Assembly: GCA_001969505.1 (NCBI GenBank)
Contig: LSSK01001732.1
Span: 1 to 34,199 of the forward strand
DNA: 34,199 nucleotides
From: Zancudomyces culisetae
Taxonomy: Eukaryota > Kickxellomycota > Harpellomycetes > Harpellales > Legeriomycetaceae
Direction of reading: 5' to 3'
The position numbers and the translations under genes are program-made. The notes under the pieces were generated by a model. The model saw only the letters and a list, made by a program, of their open reading frames with translations, was not told the DNA's origin and made no database searches. Shown here in pieces: positions 19,455-31,510 of this stretch (within the stretch, counting starts at the first letter, position 1; every line of letters begins with the position of its first letter).

Positions 19455-19466
19455 CCCCCCCCCCCC
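19455..19466. repeat. Poly-C tract
   Basis: Twelve consecutive C on the plus strand in otherwise AT-rich DNA. Confidence 0.9.
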
Positions 19467-20652
19467 TCCTTCCCTTCACCATTCGGCAATCATGCTAGTA
19501 TTCACTGCAGATTAAATTTCATATTAGTGACTGCGCGTATGTGTGAACCCAGTCACTCTATAAACCAGATTGAGCATATTTATAATTTGAATAGCATATT
19601 GAGTGGCGTTTTTAGTACTCAGTATGCGGCTTATTGGTTAGTTAGGGTCTTATTCCAATATACCAACCGTACCAATTTATGGAAATAATATTCATACATA
19701 ATTTTAGTAATAGTGGATACACACTTGATACCATTCCATTGTCATTTTTTGCAAAGTGGATGTGAAACAAACCTTGCGCTAAAATACCAACAGTTCTGTT
19801 TTATACACTTTTGCATGCAAAAAATGCTCTTGAACCCCTTACTTCATCGTATGGATGAAGTATACTGTTACAAAACGGCATACCTGTGTCATGGTGGTAT
19901 GCACTAACTTGATAGAACGATAAGCTTCAGATGTTGCATTCTCGTTTTTGAAGTCCCAACATCGCCCTCTTTTATACCCTTTATGTGAATCTTTTACTCT
20001 TTTGTATGTGCTGATACATATGTGGAAATGTAAAATTTAATGATTTACACTATCAATTCAAAATAATCTAAAATGGTTGACAACTTTCAATGACAAATTT
20101 AGAATATTGATGTCTTTATTTTCTGTGTTTTAATTGATATATACTTTATTAAAAGTTAGCAGTTTTTTATGGAGCTTTGGAATATTCTATATATAGCAGG
20201 ATGGAAGAAAAAGCAGAATACAGACAAGAATCGTTTTTTTATTCAAAAGCCAATAAATTAAATTTTTTAAAACTAAATACTAAAAAAAAACTGAAAATAT
20301 ACACAGGAATTGGGACACTCTAATTCATAGCCAAAGCGAGGGTTGTTAGAGGGGCTTACCAAATTACCTAGTCGTTAAAAAAAGTCATTAATAAATTAGT
20401 CTTTCTTACAAGCTTAAAACACTTCAGAGTAAAAATTTCTAAATAAACAAACTCTCTCAAAACACTTAAGCCAACTTTTTAAAAATTTAAACAATACGAA
20501 CCCTACTTTTGCTATAAAGTCGGGATGAACGAAAACAGTCCAGCAAAAGGAAAAATCAACAGCGCAACACATATTGTATCAGCTTGATATGCGTTTAGGA
20601 AGACTACCTATACCAACCAGTAAAATATAGCTGATCAGACCATTATGACCAT

Positions 20653-20674
20653 GGCTTGGGCTTGGGCTTGGGCC
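20653..20674. repeat. Short TTGGGC tandem
   Basis: Hexamer repeated about three times (ggcttgggcttgggcttggg). Confidence 0.9.
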
Positions 20675-23333
20675 TACTGGTAAAATTTCGCAACTCGAGT
20701 ATAAAAGTACTAATCAAGATTATCTTAAAATCATTTGTTACATTTACTTTTCACTTGCTTTTTTTTTAATTTTTACAAGTGTGATATTCTGTGATGTAGG
20801 CACTAATTGGGATCAGATAGTACTTGAGTTCATTTTAAGTCCCATGTATCTAGTTTTGGTGATGAAAAGTATAACATATAGAGATATTCAACATTTCACA
20901 GTCAGTTTCAAAAACTGTTGAGTGTCCCCTAGGTTTTAAACATACCACATTTTAAACTTGTTGAGTTGCTTTCATAAACATGTGCGCAATAATATCCCAC
21001 AAAAAATATTAACTTTTTTGATTAGGCTTCTTCTGTTTGTTATCTATCAGTATAAATGGTGCTGTGTTGTGTCTTTGTTTTAGCTAAAGGGAAATACTTC
21101 TTTATTTTGAAGCTGTGGTTTATTAGAACCATATCATAGATCATTGACTCGAGGTCCATTATTTTTAGAGCGTTTGTTCTAGTGGAGGCAATCCAGTGCT
21201 GTAAATCATTCTAGAATCTGGGCTGGTAATCAGCAAACAGGTGCGTTTGTAGTCACTTGAGTGAAACTGGTATATGATATTGGAAATATCCGAGCTATTT
21301 TTTCCTTTAATTTATTTATTGGTCATAAAATGTTCTATATTGATAACGGTATGTTCCAAAAAAAAAATTAAAAAAAGCGCAATACTTATAAAGCAATTTA
21401 TAGACCGAAAAAAAGAACCACCAATTATGGAAATTTTTTGATCATAAATAGGAATATTAGGTTATTTCCTTTGATAAATTCACCAAGTAAAAAATTAAAA
21501 GTATTACTAAAGCCTAAACTGAGTAATGAATAGGTTCTAGACTTTTTCTTTGTCATATTGTTAACAACAGGTACCACACAATTCTCTATTATGTGCATGA
21601 TAAGTACGTAATCCAAGTACTCCCTTTCATCTCTTGTGACCAATTTCCGAATTACGAGTTTAACTGGTTTTATTGTACTTTTGCCAGTTTACAAAAGGAT
21701 AGGATCGATTAGATAAAACCATTCATAGTAACATATATCAGAATGGTAAGCTATGTCATCAAATATAGTGTTTTGGGGGGTGTTTTATGAAGAAAGCCAA
21801 GTTTGTGAGCAAGTTCCGCATAAAATGTATGGAGATGAAGATTGGTATTCGCTTTTTAAATCTTTTTTTGGTTTGTCATATTAAAGATGATTAATTTACA
21901 GCTAATTAATAATACTTGTATTTAAAAACAAAGCGATGGTCTGGAATATAAGTCCAGCTTTATGGTACGTTTTCAAGCTGGATATACGTCAATAAAACAA
22001 CAAAAGGGGTCATTCCCTTTGTCACTCGACCAGCTGGAAGAGGGGGGGGGTTGGTTTTTTATCACTATTCGTATATTAGTTCTATTGAAAATATATACAA
22101 GATTTGTATTAACAGTAAAAATTTAAGTGTGTTGGCTTTTTATATAATAAGCTCACACCTAGAGATATATATTCTAAGTTTATGAAATGTATAAAAACCA
22201 CACGAATAATTATCGGGAAAATAACTAAAATGGCCACTTTTATTTGGAACAGGCAATTAATACCTTGAAGATCTCAAAAACAGTTTTAATGGAAAACCTG
22301 ATCATGTGTTTTTATGTTGATATACTGGAATTGGATGAATACTCTTTCCCTTATATTATTTTTGGGGAGAAAATATAACTCAAAATTATTGGATAACGTG
22401 AGATATTGTGAAAAGGATACTATATTTGTAGAATTCCCGGTCTAGACCTCCAACAAGCAATTTTAAGTTATGGTCTGTATTTGAACATTTAGACCATGTA
22501 CTGGTTTAAACCCGTTAAACTGTTGCAGCCAACTTTTGCAGGCAAGAGGTAGTCTCTTATGGAACTGTGTCTAAAATGCCCCGCCTTTTGTTGTTTTGTA
22601 TTAACTCTAGATTGGGGGTGTGCTATTTTTCAACCAACACAAAGCGTTGGTATAAAAAGTTACATTTTTATTCTATTTGAAATTTGCTATAAATAAACGA
22701 CATTTAAAATCAGTTAATCGACTTTATTACATCATTTAAATTGTTAGCAGTGTTTCATTTGAAACTCCATTCTTCTCGGACAGCAGACAATAGTGAATAC
22801 AACCAGAGTTTTTGGACTAGAATTTTAAAAGATTATAATACAATTGAATGTATGGAAACAACATGCGTTCTTATGGGCACCATCACAAGTAGCTTGGTGC
22901 TATGAAATGAATAAGTATTTTTTAAATAGTTGCTAATTCTTCAAACACCAGTTGTTTTCAGCTTGCATTGTTTTTTTAATGGATACTGTGTATACAAAGC
23001 TGTAATAAAGCTTAAACTCTTTTGTAATTGTACAAAAAATCTTTTTTTAATGCAATCACAAAGTGTAACTAAAATTAACAATGGATGCCCATTTAATCTG
23101 CTTTTTTAAAAAAAATGATGATTTTACACTCAAGGCATGCAAATCAATTCTGGAACAATTGTGACTAATCACCTGTTTACTTTTTTATGGTTCTATCTGA
23201 TGAAATGTAAAAGTGGCACTTTCGATTCTTTGCTCCACACTGTGTATTTATAGACTTTTCATCATTTTTTTCTGTTATATTATTATTATACAATTCTTTG
23301 AGAAATGTTTCTGGATTTGGATGATTAGATTTA

Positions 23334-24017
23334 TACAGCGCAGCTGCAAACACTGCAAAAATGCTTTAATATACCGAGAAATCACCAACTAAAATATTAT
23401 TTTGGGCCGCAACTTTAAAGAGTCATCTCAGTGATACTCTACTCCCAATCCTGCTTTTATTTTAAATCTTACACCTATTCCTATTTCCAATCACCTCTCT
23501 CCTGTAAATCTAACTAGTTTTTTTTAGCTTGTGAAATTTCACATTTGTTCACACTTTTGCTCGTTTTGATTTTAGTATCAAATAGCCTGAATCAAAATGG
23601 TTAGACATTTTTAATGTACCAACTCCACTTAGCCACACAAGAAAACAAAAACAAAAACAAAAACAAAAACAAAAACAAAACAAAGAAAAACATAAGAAAA
23701 ACTAAAACAAAAACAAAAACAAAACAAAGAAAAACAAAACTACTGTAATAAAGTTCAATGAAATAGTATTACTGCATCTTGGTGCTGTGATTACATCCCT
23801 TGTTTCATGCTAGTACTAAATAATTATGTATATATTAATAAAAAACCAACATCTATAAATTAATCAAAAACAAACCCAAAAATGATTACTATGCACTTTA
23901 GAAATTTCATAATGATGTGGCTTCCCAACCGTATCTTGCTAGAGCTGTTATAGCAGTATATCTGTATTAAACTAATAATATACCTTTTATCCAAACTGAT
24001 TTTGAGATATACTTGGT
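23334..24017. repeat. Dispersed ~680-bp repeat, copy A
   Basis: Direct repeat of 29638-30310. Order in both copies: a start at tacagcgcagc; a short coding-like piece (SAAANTAK, then TKI.FWAA); a pyrimidine-rich stretch; a conserved block around tgttcacacttttgctcg; a CAAAAA array; and a 259-bp core. In this copy the coding-like piece is broken by a TAA after AANTAKML. The copies lose similarity soon after ccaaactgattttg. Family unknown: it could be the 3' end of a mobile element or of a duplicated gene. Confidence 0.88.
23642..23737. repeat. CAAAAA/CAAAA microsatellite in copy A
   Basis: Array of caaaaa units with interruptions (cataagaaaaact). The same array, of different structure, sits at the matching place in copy B. 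Confidence 0.9.
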
Positions 24018-26458
24018 TCTCCTAATGGCCAAAGTTCAAAAAAAATAATTGCAAAAACCAACCTTTAAAGTCAATTTTCTGTACATTAACTGATCTACAA
24101 ACAGTTGTAAATATAATTATTGAATAAGGGAGATGATATCGGGATAAATAAAAAACGATTCGTAGTTCAGTGAAGATGAACACAGTCTACTGCAAAGAAT
24201 ATTACACATGTGCTACTACAAACATTATTTGCTCGTCTAAATTTAGCTAGGCCAGTGATAACTTCCTCAGCAAGGTCAATGTGATGGTGTATTTGTGGTA
24301 ATTTTAGCAGCAATTAATGTAAATACAGAATTTCTCGAAACAACAAAAAAGATAATACCCAAACAATGTTTACCTCCTTTCTAATTCATCTTAGCTTTAA
24401 TAATCAATAATGAAACAGCCCCCGTCAAAAAAATTTTTTTTCACTTTCAGCGATTTATTAGTGCAATGTTCTAAATGTAAGGTTCTCATTAAAATAAGGA
24501 ACTCTTTCAACAAGGCTTTCTTGAAAACCCAAATACTATCATAAAAACGTTGAAGTCGAAAGCTAAATTAGCAATGTTGCACAATGACCAAAATTTTTGA
24601 CCTGTGTACTTTTTATCCCAAATTTGTAACAACTGTTAAATAAAAGGAAAAAACAGTTAAATGGGCATGTGATTGGTAGTTGACTTTAGAAAGCATAGAT
24701 GCTGATATAAATGGAGCTTTCGAGTTTTGAATAGCATGATGGAGAAAGATGTGGTATTGTAAAGCCAAAAAATGAATGAGAAAAAGATGTTTAAACAGTG
24801 ATTAAATTTTTTGCACTACATTTACAAAGAACACCAAGTAAATTGCTTGAATTGGTATGTTCAATATCCACACTATTATTTTGACAAACAAGGGAAATAT
24901 GCAACGTATGTACTAGCTGACTTAGCGCCTCTAGGTTGCACTGCTGACTATATGTAATATTAAATTATTGAAAGGGGTGAGCTTGTGATATCGTACTGCG
25001 GCACAGTATTTGTGTTGAATCTTGCTGAACTTGCCACACCGAAATTGCATTTTTGCTCTAAAAACTGGAAGTCAATAGTTTTTATGATTTCTCTACAACA
25101 AAAAATATGCCTTTAAACAGAGGTAAATCAGACCAACTCTAAGTTATTTGTTTAAAGATATATGAAGGTGAGTGACATGCAAATCTAGAGCTATTTACTG
25201 TGATTGTAGGCAAGTGTCAGTAGAATAAGTGTATGTTCGGTATTTGAAAAAAATGTATATTTCGTTTTTCCGTCGAAACGAATCACCACCAATCACTCTA
25301 TATGTGTTTTATTTAAACATTTATGTTGATTGCAACCGTGGTTACACGTCCTTCTGTATTCATTAAGGTGAATTATTCGCCGTCATTCCATCTGTGAAAA
25401 TAGAAACAGACAGCAATTAAAAGCATAAATTGTAAATTAAAATCTACTTGGTCAACACCATAACTTTTAATTTCGATATTAATTTAGGTAAATGGCATCC
25501 AAAATCAACATTGTTGCTTACTGACGTGTGTTCTAGCGCAAAAAAAAATTTTTTTTTTCTCCGAGGAAAAATACGAGACTCTGGAGGGTTGATGTAATTT
25601 GTACTTGTCTTATCATATCGGGAGATGTGTTTGAGTCTCTAGAAATTCCTATTTTGAAATAGTCACCATTCACCATTCATCTTTATCTCTTTAATTCTAA
25701 CCTCTTAGAGTGTTCAAATACAATGTCTAGTGGTTGTTTGGAAAATCGCTTATCAAAATCTTGTAGGCTTAATACTGCAGAATGGCTACAAAAAAATCTA
25801 TAATAGATGTGGGCTGTATGTGTGATTCATTCTAATCTATCCCCAGCAAACATCCTGTGAATCTATCCTGACAATGGAAAAGCATAGAACACGACCTCAT
25901 TCTTTCCGTTATTGTGGAAAATAGCTTATTAAAAATATGCCAGCAAAAGATGTAATTAATTTTAGCGTTGCATTCCTCTTTTAATACACAATCTATCTTA
26001 TTTTTCCTCACAGATTTGCAAAGAAATGAAAAAAAAATGTTTGGTCTTCTTCTGTATACCAGGAAAATGGCCTTTTTTCTGTTTTGTTTTCAAGAAAAAA
26101 AAAAGGACAAATTTCATGAAATTCCCGTTTGATGATGGTACTTGGTTAAATTTTGTTATGTAATTGATTGAATTAGCTATGGTTTTGATTTATTGAAAAA
26201 ATTTTCTGCCCTATCCTAAGAAAAGAAACTAAAAAGCGCTAATGGCATTTTCATTTTCTTCATTTCAACTCAAAAAAAAAAGTATATAAGAGCCTCTCTG
26301 TTCTTGCCTCATGTTTTAGCTTTACCTATTTAGCTTAGAGAATAAAATAGAAAATCCCACCTGTATATAGTCTACTATTATTCGTTTAATGAAGAGATAA
26401 TACACTTCTAAGCAGCTATTGCATTGAGAGTCAAAGCGCCAAAATAAAGGGAAAGAAA
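24018..26458. other. 2.4-kb AT-rich region without recognised gene
   Basis: No open stretch with convincing protein character. The last 180 bp hold a TATA box (26283-26290) and leader for the short ORF that follows. Otherwise nothing seen. Confidence 0.6.
26283..26290 (+). promoter_or_regulatory. TATA box (TATATAAG)
   Basis: Consensus TATATAAG followed about 20-30 bp later by a pyrimidine-rich stretch (ctctctgttcttgcctc) suitable for a transcription start. It lies 169 bp upstream of the ATG at 26459. A possible leader intron, 26363-26415 (GTATAT...TAAGCAG), lies between. Confidence 0.45.
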
Positions 26459-26569
26459 ATGAAAGGAGCAGGACTTATTGGGTACACTGGTAGCCTTCCG
26501 AACATTGACAGTCGAGACATCCCGTCGAATTGGGAGGATAGTATAAACGATGACGATGGCTGTGGGTGA
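26459..26569 (+). CDS. Possible 36-residue small protein or first exon
   Basis: ATG to TGA encodes 36 residues: it begins MKGAGLIGYTGSLPNIDSRD, continues IPSNWEDSIN and ends DDDGCG. The stretch is close to half G+C in a region near 30%, uses varied codons, has a favourable AAAATG context and sits behind a TATA box, all of which argue for translation. It is acidic with a single Cys at position 35 and no membrane span. It could instead be the first exon of a longer gene, using a GTGATG donor at its end. No family is recognised. Confidence 0.42.
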   Translation: MKGAGLIGYTGSLPNIDSRDIPSNWEDSINDDDGCG

Positions 26570-28237
26570 TGTTTGTCAATCAGGATTTGAGTATGATTGA
26601 GACTTTGTATTATACAAAAAGCTAATATTCCCCTGGTTTCGACTGAGCGAGTTTTTGTGCCTTGTGGAATTATTCACGAACTCTGTTTGGTTAGTCATTT
26701 GGGCTTTGGGATTTTCTTAATGCACTAAAGCTACGCTTTTGGTTTTCGTTTGTTTGGCTTTTTTTTTTCTTGCTATAGTATATTCATTATATTTTTTGCT
26801 AGGTGCATCACCTTTATTTGGTTTTGCAACACTTCGAACCTCCTTTTCATCACGTAATCACTTTTTAATTTTTACTTGCCACTTAAATAAAAGGCGCTAG
26901 AGTGTTTAAAAATCATATTTGCGAACCCATACTGGTGCCATTCCCTCCAATAGCAAAGTGGGGATGGGGATGAACGTTTACCCAAAGAGTAATTAAGAAT
27001 GCTGGCTTTGTCTCATCAAGTAAAGTGAAAATCACTACTCATTTCTCAAAGTTTAAATTACTAAAAGCTTGCTTAGTGCCTAAATACAATTGGTGTAGCC
27101 AAACATATAGAGTTTGTTGATTGCCGATTATTTAGTCTAGAAAACTAACGAAAAAATTAAAAGATTCCAAAAAAAAGAAATAAAATCAAAACGATGCGCT
27201 TTGAATCACATCATGGCTTTCGAAAATGTATCCAAATTATATCCTTTAGAAGGAAATCATAACCATTTTTATGGTGAATTGTGGGCGGGGGGAGTTTATT
27301 GTATGCACCAATTTTCCAATACACCAGAAAATTTGACTAAAAATGGATGACAAACCTGAATTTCTGAGCCTTTTCTGCAAAGGGATGAATTGCTGAAAAC
27401 TTTTTATTAGCGAACAAATTATGAGACCAAACTGACACTTTAGTAATTTCTGTTGGATTTTAGATGCAAATGATAATTCAGATGATTTTGTTTATTTTTT
27501 TAAAAAAAAACGCATGTTGAAAAAAGCTGAGGTGTGACAAAAAACCCCAACAGAGTTATGAGCAATATATTTCTTGACCCAGAACGATGCGCAACAAAAC
27601 ATCCCAAGATACAAGAGTGGATTATTAACATCATAATATCGAAGCGATAGCAGAAGATTCTATAAATGATGGCTAATACTAGAAAAATAACAATCGAGTA
27701 AGTCGCCTGATGCCAAAACAAACAAAAGTGGGCAAATATTACCACAGCTGACTTTGTTCATTATGCTTTCATTCATTTTGACATTTTCTGGTTTTATTTT
27801 TGTCGCAATTCTTGAACACAAAGATAAATGATGTCAATATGATAAACCAAACTATAGTAGCTACAGAAAAACAAGTATCATTGAGCCCATACGCACAAAG
27901 AAAACTTTCTGGTAGTATACAAACTTTGGATGACAAAAATATACATAGTATAAAATAGAATTCTTAGTTTGAATACTTTAACTTTATAATACTCCCTATA
28001 TATATCGTTATGCTTGAAAAATTTATTAAAAAAAACTGTCATATATTGCTAAACTAGTTTGAACTGATGTATCCGCAAAAAAATAATGATAAAAGTTAAT
28101 AAAGCAGTGTTAGTTTTGTATGAGTGGACACAAGCAACAAGGCTGAAATACCTCTACTATCTTGAAAAGTAGAATAGGTTAATTTTTCATTTTATACAGG
28201 AGAAATTGTAAAAATAATTATGGTGATGATAGTATGT
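26570..28237. other. 1.7-kb AT-rich region
   Basis: No gene recognised. A minus-strand stretch at 27500-27745 (81 codons) would code a very hydrophobic chain, but its composition is what T-rich DNA gives by chance. Nothing else seen. Confidence 0.55.
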
Positions 28238-28573
28238 TTAATAAAAAAACGGCGTATTGCGGGAATCCGAATCATATCTTTGCATATAACTGATCTTAAT
28301 TCTAGTAGAGTTGGTGAAACAACAGTTATAAGTGCTGCAGATAGTTAGTAAGTCAAATTGAACATAATTGTAACAGACCAACCGAAATATAGCTATACGG
28401 AAGTACCTTTCTTTTAAAAATAGCGCAATTTTGATAAAGTGAATGGTGAGAGACACGTCAGCTCGGGAAAACTCCTGCATATCCACTACACCGGAATTAT
28501 ATTGTGTTTCTTGCACAAAAGGAGCATGCGATGAAGTCGTTCTCATGGTATACAGACTAGCAAGCTCGCACGC
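28238..28573 (-). other. Possible two-exon coding segment
   Basis: A GC-richer island 28407-28573 follows an acceptor tgtgtag and reads SLYTMRTTSSHAPFVQETQY, then VVDMQEFSRADVSLT on the minus strand. A donor AG|GTACTT at 28406 and an acceptor with branch site (TTACTAACTATCTGCAG, ending 28335) define a 72-nt intron. Downstream exon 28238-28334 ends STYNCC...NTPFFY-stop. The intron length is a multiple of three and has no stop, so both spliced and unspliced forms stay in frame. Upstream exons are not found and no family is recognised. Confidence 0.32.
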
Positions 28574-28676
28574 CTACACATATTCATTCTCTTTTTTTCT
28601 ATTTGGCATTATAAAACGCATCAAAAATCTGAAACATTGCATATTGTATAAAAACTAGACAATAAAAAATATATAT

Positions 28677-28698
28677 GGGGAGAGGGGAGAGGGGAGAG
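28677..28698. repeat. (GGGGAGA)3 microsatellite
   Basis: Three copies of a purine-only heptamer. Confidence 0.9.
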
Positions 28699-29218
28699 TA
28701 TAAGAGAACGGGGTGGATTATGTTCACAATAGATAGGAAACTTCTGAAAATCCTAGCTTAAGCTCCAAGCTGTTTCTGATTATTTAGGAGAAAGGGTGTG
28801 AATAAGGAAGATAATAATATCGAGTGCACAATGTTAGATGCAGGTTTCACGTTCAGGGAAAAAAGTAGTTTGACTATCTGGCGCCAATATTTGTTTTATT
28901 TAGGATTTACTGAATTTCCAATGCAATGATCAGGTGGTGAGGATAAATGAGTTTGGGTTGCTGCCAATCGGCTAATATAAGTTAAACATGAGATGCAATT
29001 GGTGGTTGCAAATAAAGACGTAATTTGGTGTGTATATTTGGAAAGTGACAGACAAATTGATTCTGTAAAGTGAAATACGGACAGGATTGGCTTGTAACAC
29101 TGGGAGGTTTTTTTTAGCAATAGGGCGGAATTGTATTTCGGTAGTAATTGCTGCAAAGCACACACGTGTTTCCCTGTCTTTTCCAAGGGTGTAAGTGGAG
29201 AGTGTGTTCTGAAAGAAA

Positions 29219-29252
29219 GTGAAGAGTGAAGAGTGAAGAGTGAAGAGTGAAA
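29219..29252. repeat. GTGAAGA 7-bp tandem
   Basis: About 4.7 copies of gtgaaga. Confidence 0.9.
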
Positions 29253-29637
29253 GAAACAGTTGGGGGTTGAGATGAACTAAGAATCCATTCCGTATACACG
29301 ATGCGTTTAGAAAATATCGGTGGGAGACAAAGTGAGCAGTAAGTGTTATTAATTGATTTTTTAATTGGTTCAAATTAATCTGTAAATCGTTGGAAGTAAA
29401 AAAGCAGTATTAATCCGAAAATGGGATCAGATCCTTTTTATTTTTTTTTCCTACTCCAAACCCAGATAATAAAATTATTGCACTTTTCTTGGGCAATATA
29501 AATAATTATCCACAAGAATATCTAGTAACGCATGATCATAATTGCATTTTGCAAAAACATTCCCATTCACATTCAGTATTACAATATCAAAAGTGTTGAT
29601 ACTTTTTAATACCATTCTAATCAACGTGTCTTACGTG

Positions 29638-29948
29638 TACAGCGCAGCCGCAAACACTGCAAAAATCCTTCATGATACCGATAAGCCATCAACTAAAATA
29701 TTCTTCTGGGCTGCAACACCAAAAGGTTCATCTTTATAACGCCTTAGTTTCAATCTTACTCGTAGTCCCAACCACCTTCCTTCCTCTCCTCTCCCTCTTC
29801 TTTCCCTCTCATAGATCTAACTAGCTCTGACCAACTTGTAAAATCACACTTTTGTTCACACTTTTGCTCGTTTTGATTTTAGTATCAAATAGCCTAAACC
29901 AAAACGGCTAAACATTTCCAATGCACCAACTCCATTTAGTCACGCAAG

Positions 29949-29990
<42 letters not shown>

Positions 29991-30310
29991 CAAAACAAAA
30001 GAAAAAGCAAAACAAAAACAAAAACAAAACCACTGTAATAAAGTTCAATGAAATAGTATTACTGCATCTTGGTGCTGTGACTACATCCCTTGTTTCATGC
30101 TAGTACTAAATAATTATGTATATATTAATAAAAAACCAACATCTATAAATCAATCAAAAACAAACCCAAAAATGATTACTATGCACTTTAGAAATTTCAT
30201 AATGATGTGGCTTCCCAACCGTATCTTGTTAGAGCTGTTATAGCAATATATCTGTATTAAACTAACAATATACATTTTATCCAAACTGATTTTGGGACAT
30301 GTTTGGTCTT
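29638..30310. repeat. Dispersed ~680-bp repeat, copy B
   Basis: Direct repeat of 23334-24017. The 259-bp core 30032-30290 matches 23742-24000 with 6 differences by eye and no gap; five of the six are transitions. The 5' part is clearly more diverged and has indels. The coding-like piece is intact here: SAAANTAKILHDTDKPSTKI, then FFWAATPKGSSL and a stop at 29737-29739. Both copies begin just after tacag, which resembles a splice acceptor. Confidence 0.88.
29948..30030. repeat. CAAAA/CAAAAA microsatellite in copy B
   Basis: Array of caaaa and caaaaa units, with one gaaaaag interruption. Confidence 0.9.
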
Positions 30311-31322
30311 TTTCAGGTAACCAAAAATGGTTTAATTACCTTTTTACCTTTTATGTTTCTTGATGACCTAATGCTAGTGTACAAAATAGGCAGAGATGAA
30401 TAACGGTAACTACGATTATAATACATTTTTCACAATGGTGACTGTTGTTACTGTTTTTTTTTCTTGTGAAACCACTATTGCTTATGATTTTATGTGATAT
30501 TTATTCAACAAATTCACATAGCAAAAAATATAAGCTCGCTCATTTATTCAGTTGTACTGTTCTTGAAACTTGAAGACAGGATGAGAGAATCAAGCGAATG
30601 AGTATGGGTATGTCATTTATGCACTGTTGACTGTTTTGTTGTAAACAGCGCTAATGTATCGAATTTTGTCGTAGGAATGGCTTCATGGAGGAGTGATCCA
30701 CTTCCAAAGAAAAAAAAGAATGCCAAAGAAACGGGAGGAAAGGGATGTGAAGGATAGAGAGGAAGAACAAGGGTGTGATGAATAGGAATATGTTAGGAGG
30801 AAACAGTGATCTGGTTAACGATTCTGTCTCAATGTATTGCAGCATGGTAACGGAGAGAGGAGCATTACAATCAAAAGATATGATATTATGTATGAGGAGA
30901 ACAGGGAACTGGGTGAGTATGTAGAGAGGGGAGGAGGAGGAGGAGGGGGAGTGTATTTGGAACTATTTTGCCAGTTTGATAGGGTATAAGTTCAGAAGTA
31001 ATAATGAGTGTGAATTTAAGAATGGAGCAAATATCCATTGTGGGCATAAAACTGTATTACATTATAATTTACGATTGCATCACAAAAACTTTTAATGCGT
31101 TTAAAGGTAGGAGGGTGAAAAGTGGAGAGATAAATGCAGATTTGGCAAATGAAAAAAAAAAAACAAAGCAAAGAAATTAAAGGAAAAAGAATAGTGACTG
31201 TTTAATTACGAGATATAAATAGGCTCGTTTTTAATAGATATAAAAAAGATGACTGCTTTTTTGTTATTTGCGTTTAAAATTCGGCATATTGAGCAAAGGA
31301 CATTTATGTTTTTATCATTTAT

Positions 31323-31361
31323 TTCTAATTCTAATTCTAATTCCAATTCTAATCCTAATTA
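31323..31361. repeat. TTCTAA hexamer array
   Basis: About six copies of ttctaa with two C variants. Confidence 0.88.
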
Positions 31362-31483
31362 TGAATTTGAAGAGAAAAACAAACTATTACGCAATGTTTA
31401 TTGGTAGGGGGAGTGGAGGAGAGGATATGTTGGTGTGGGGGATTTTTTTATCATGAAAAAAATAATTTTTTTTGGAGTGAAGG

Positions 31484-31510
31484 TTTGATTTGATTTGATT
31501 TGATTTGATT
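31484..31510. repeat. (TTTGA)5 microsatellite
   Basis: Five perfect copies of tttga, followed by diverged units to about 31538. Confidence 0.9.

Larger units (their letters stand above)
19172..23333. other. 4.1-kb gene-poor region downstream of the ABC transporter
   Basis: AT-rich and without a recognisable gene. It starts with the T-rich 3' flank of the transporter, then a 12-base C run (19455-19466), and a short TTGGGC tandem (20653-20674). A minus-strand stretch 21425-21688 is open for 88 codons with protein-like composition. No RNA gene is seen. Confidence 0.6.
28574..29637. other. 1.1-kb region with purine-rich microsatellites
   Basis: Contains (GGGGAGA)3 at 28677-28698 and a 7-bp GTGAAGA array at 29219-29252. 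Three overlapping minus-strand open frames cover 28896-29373; they partly reflect the microsatellite and are not assigned. Confidence 0.55.

Noticed and set aside
28896-29373. Three overlapping minus-strand frames of 61-133 codons
   Set aside because: They include the 7-bp microsatellite, have Ser/Leu/His-rich random-like composition and no family match.
29921-30103. Lys/Asn/Thr-rich plus-strand frame over the CAAAA array
   Set aside because: Microsatellite translation only; not kept in copy A.
31323-31361. TTCTAA array as an internal telomere-like repeat
   Set aside because: The hexamer is not a TTAGGG-type G-rich telomere unit and the array is short; treated as a microsatellite.
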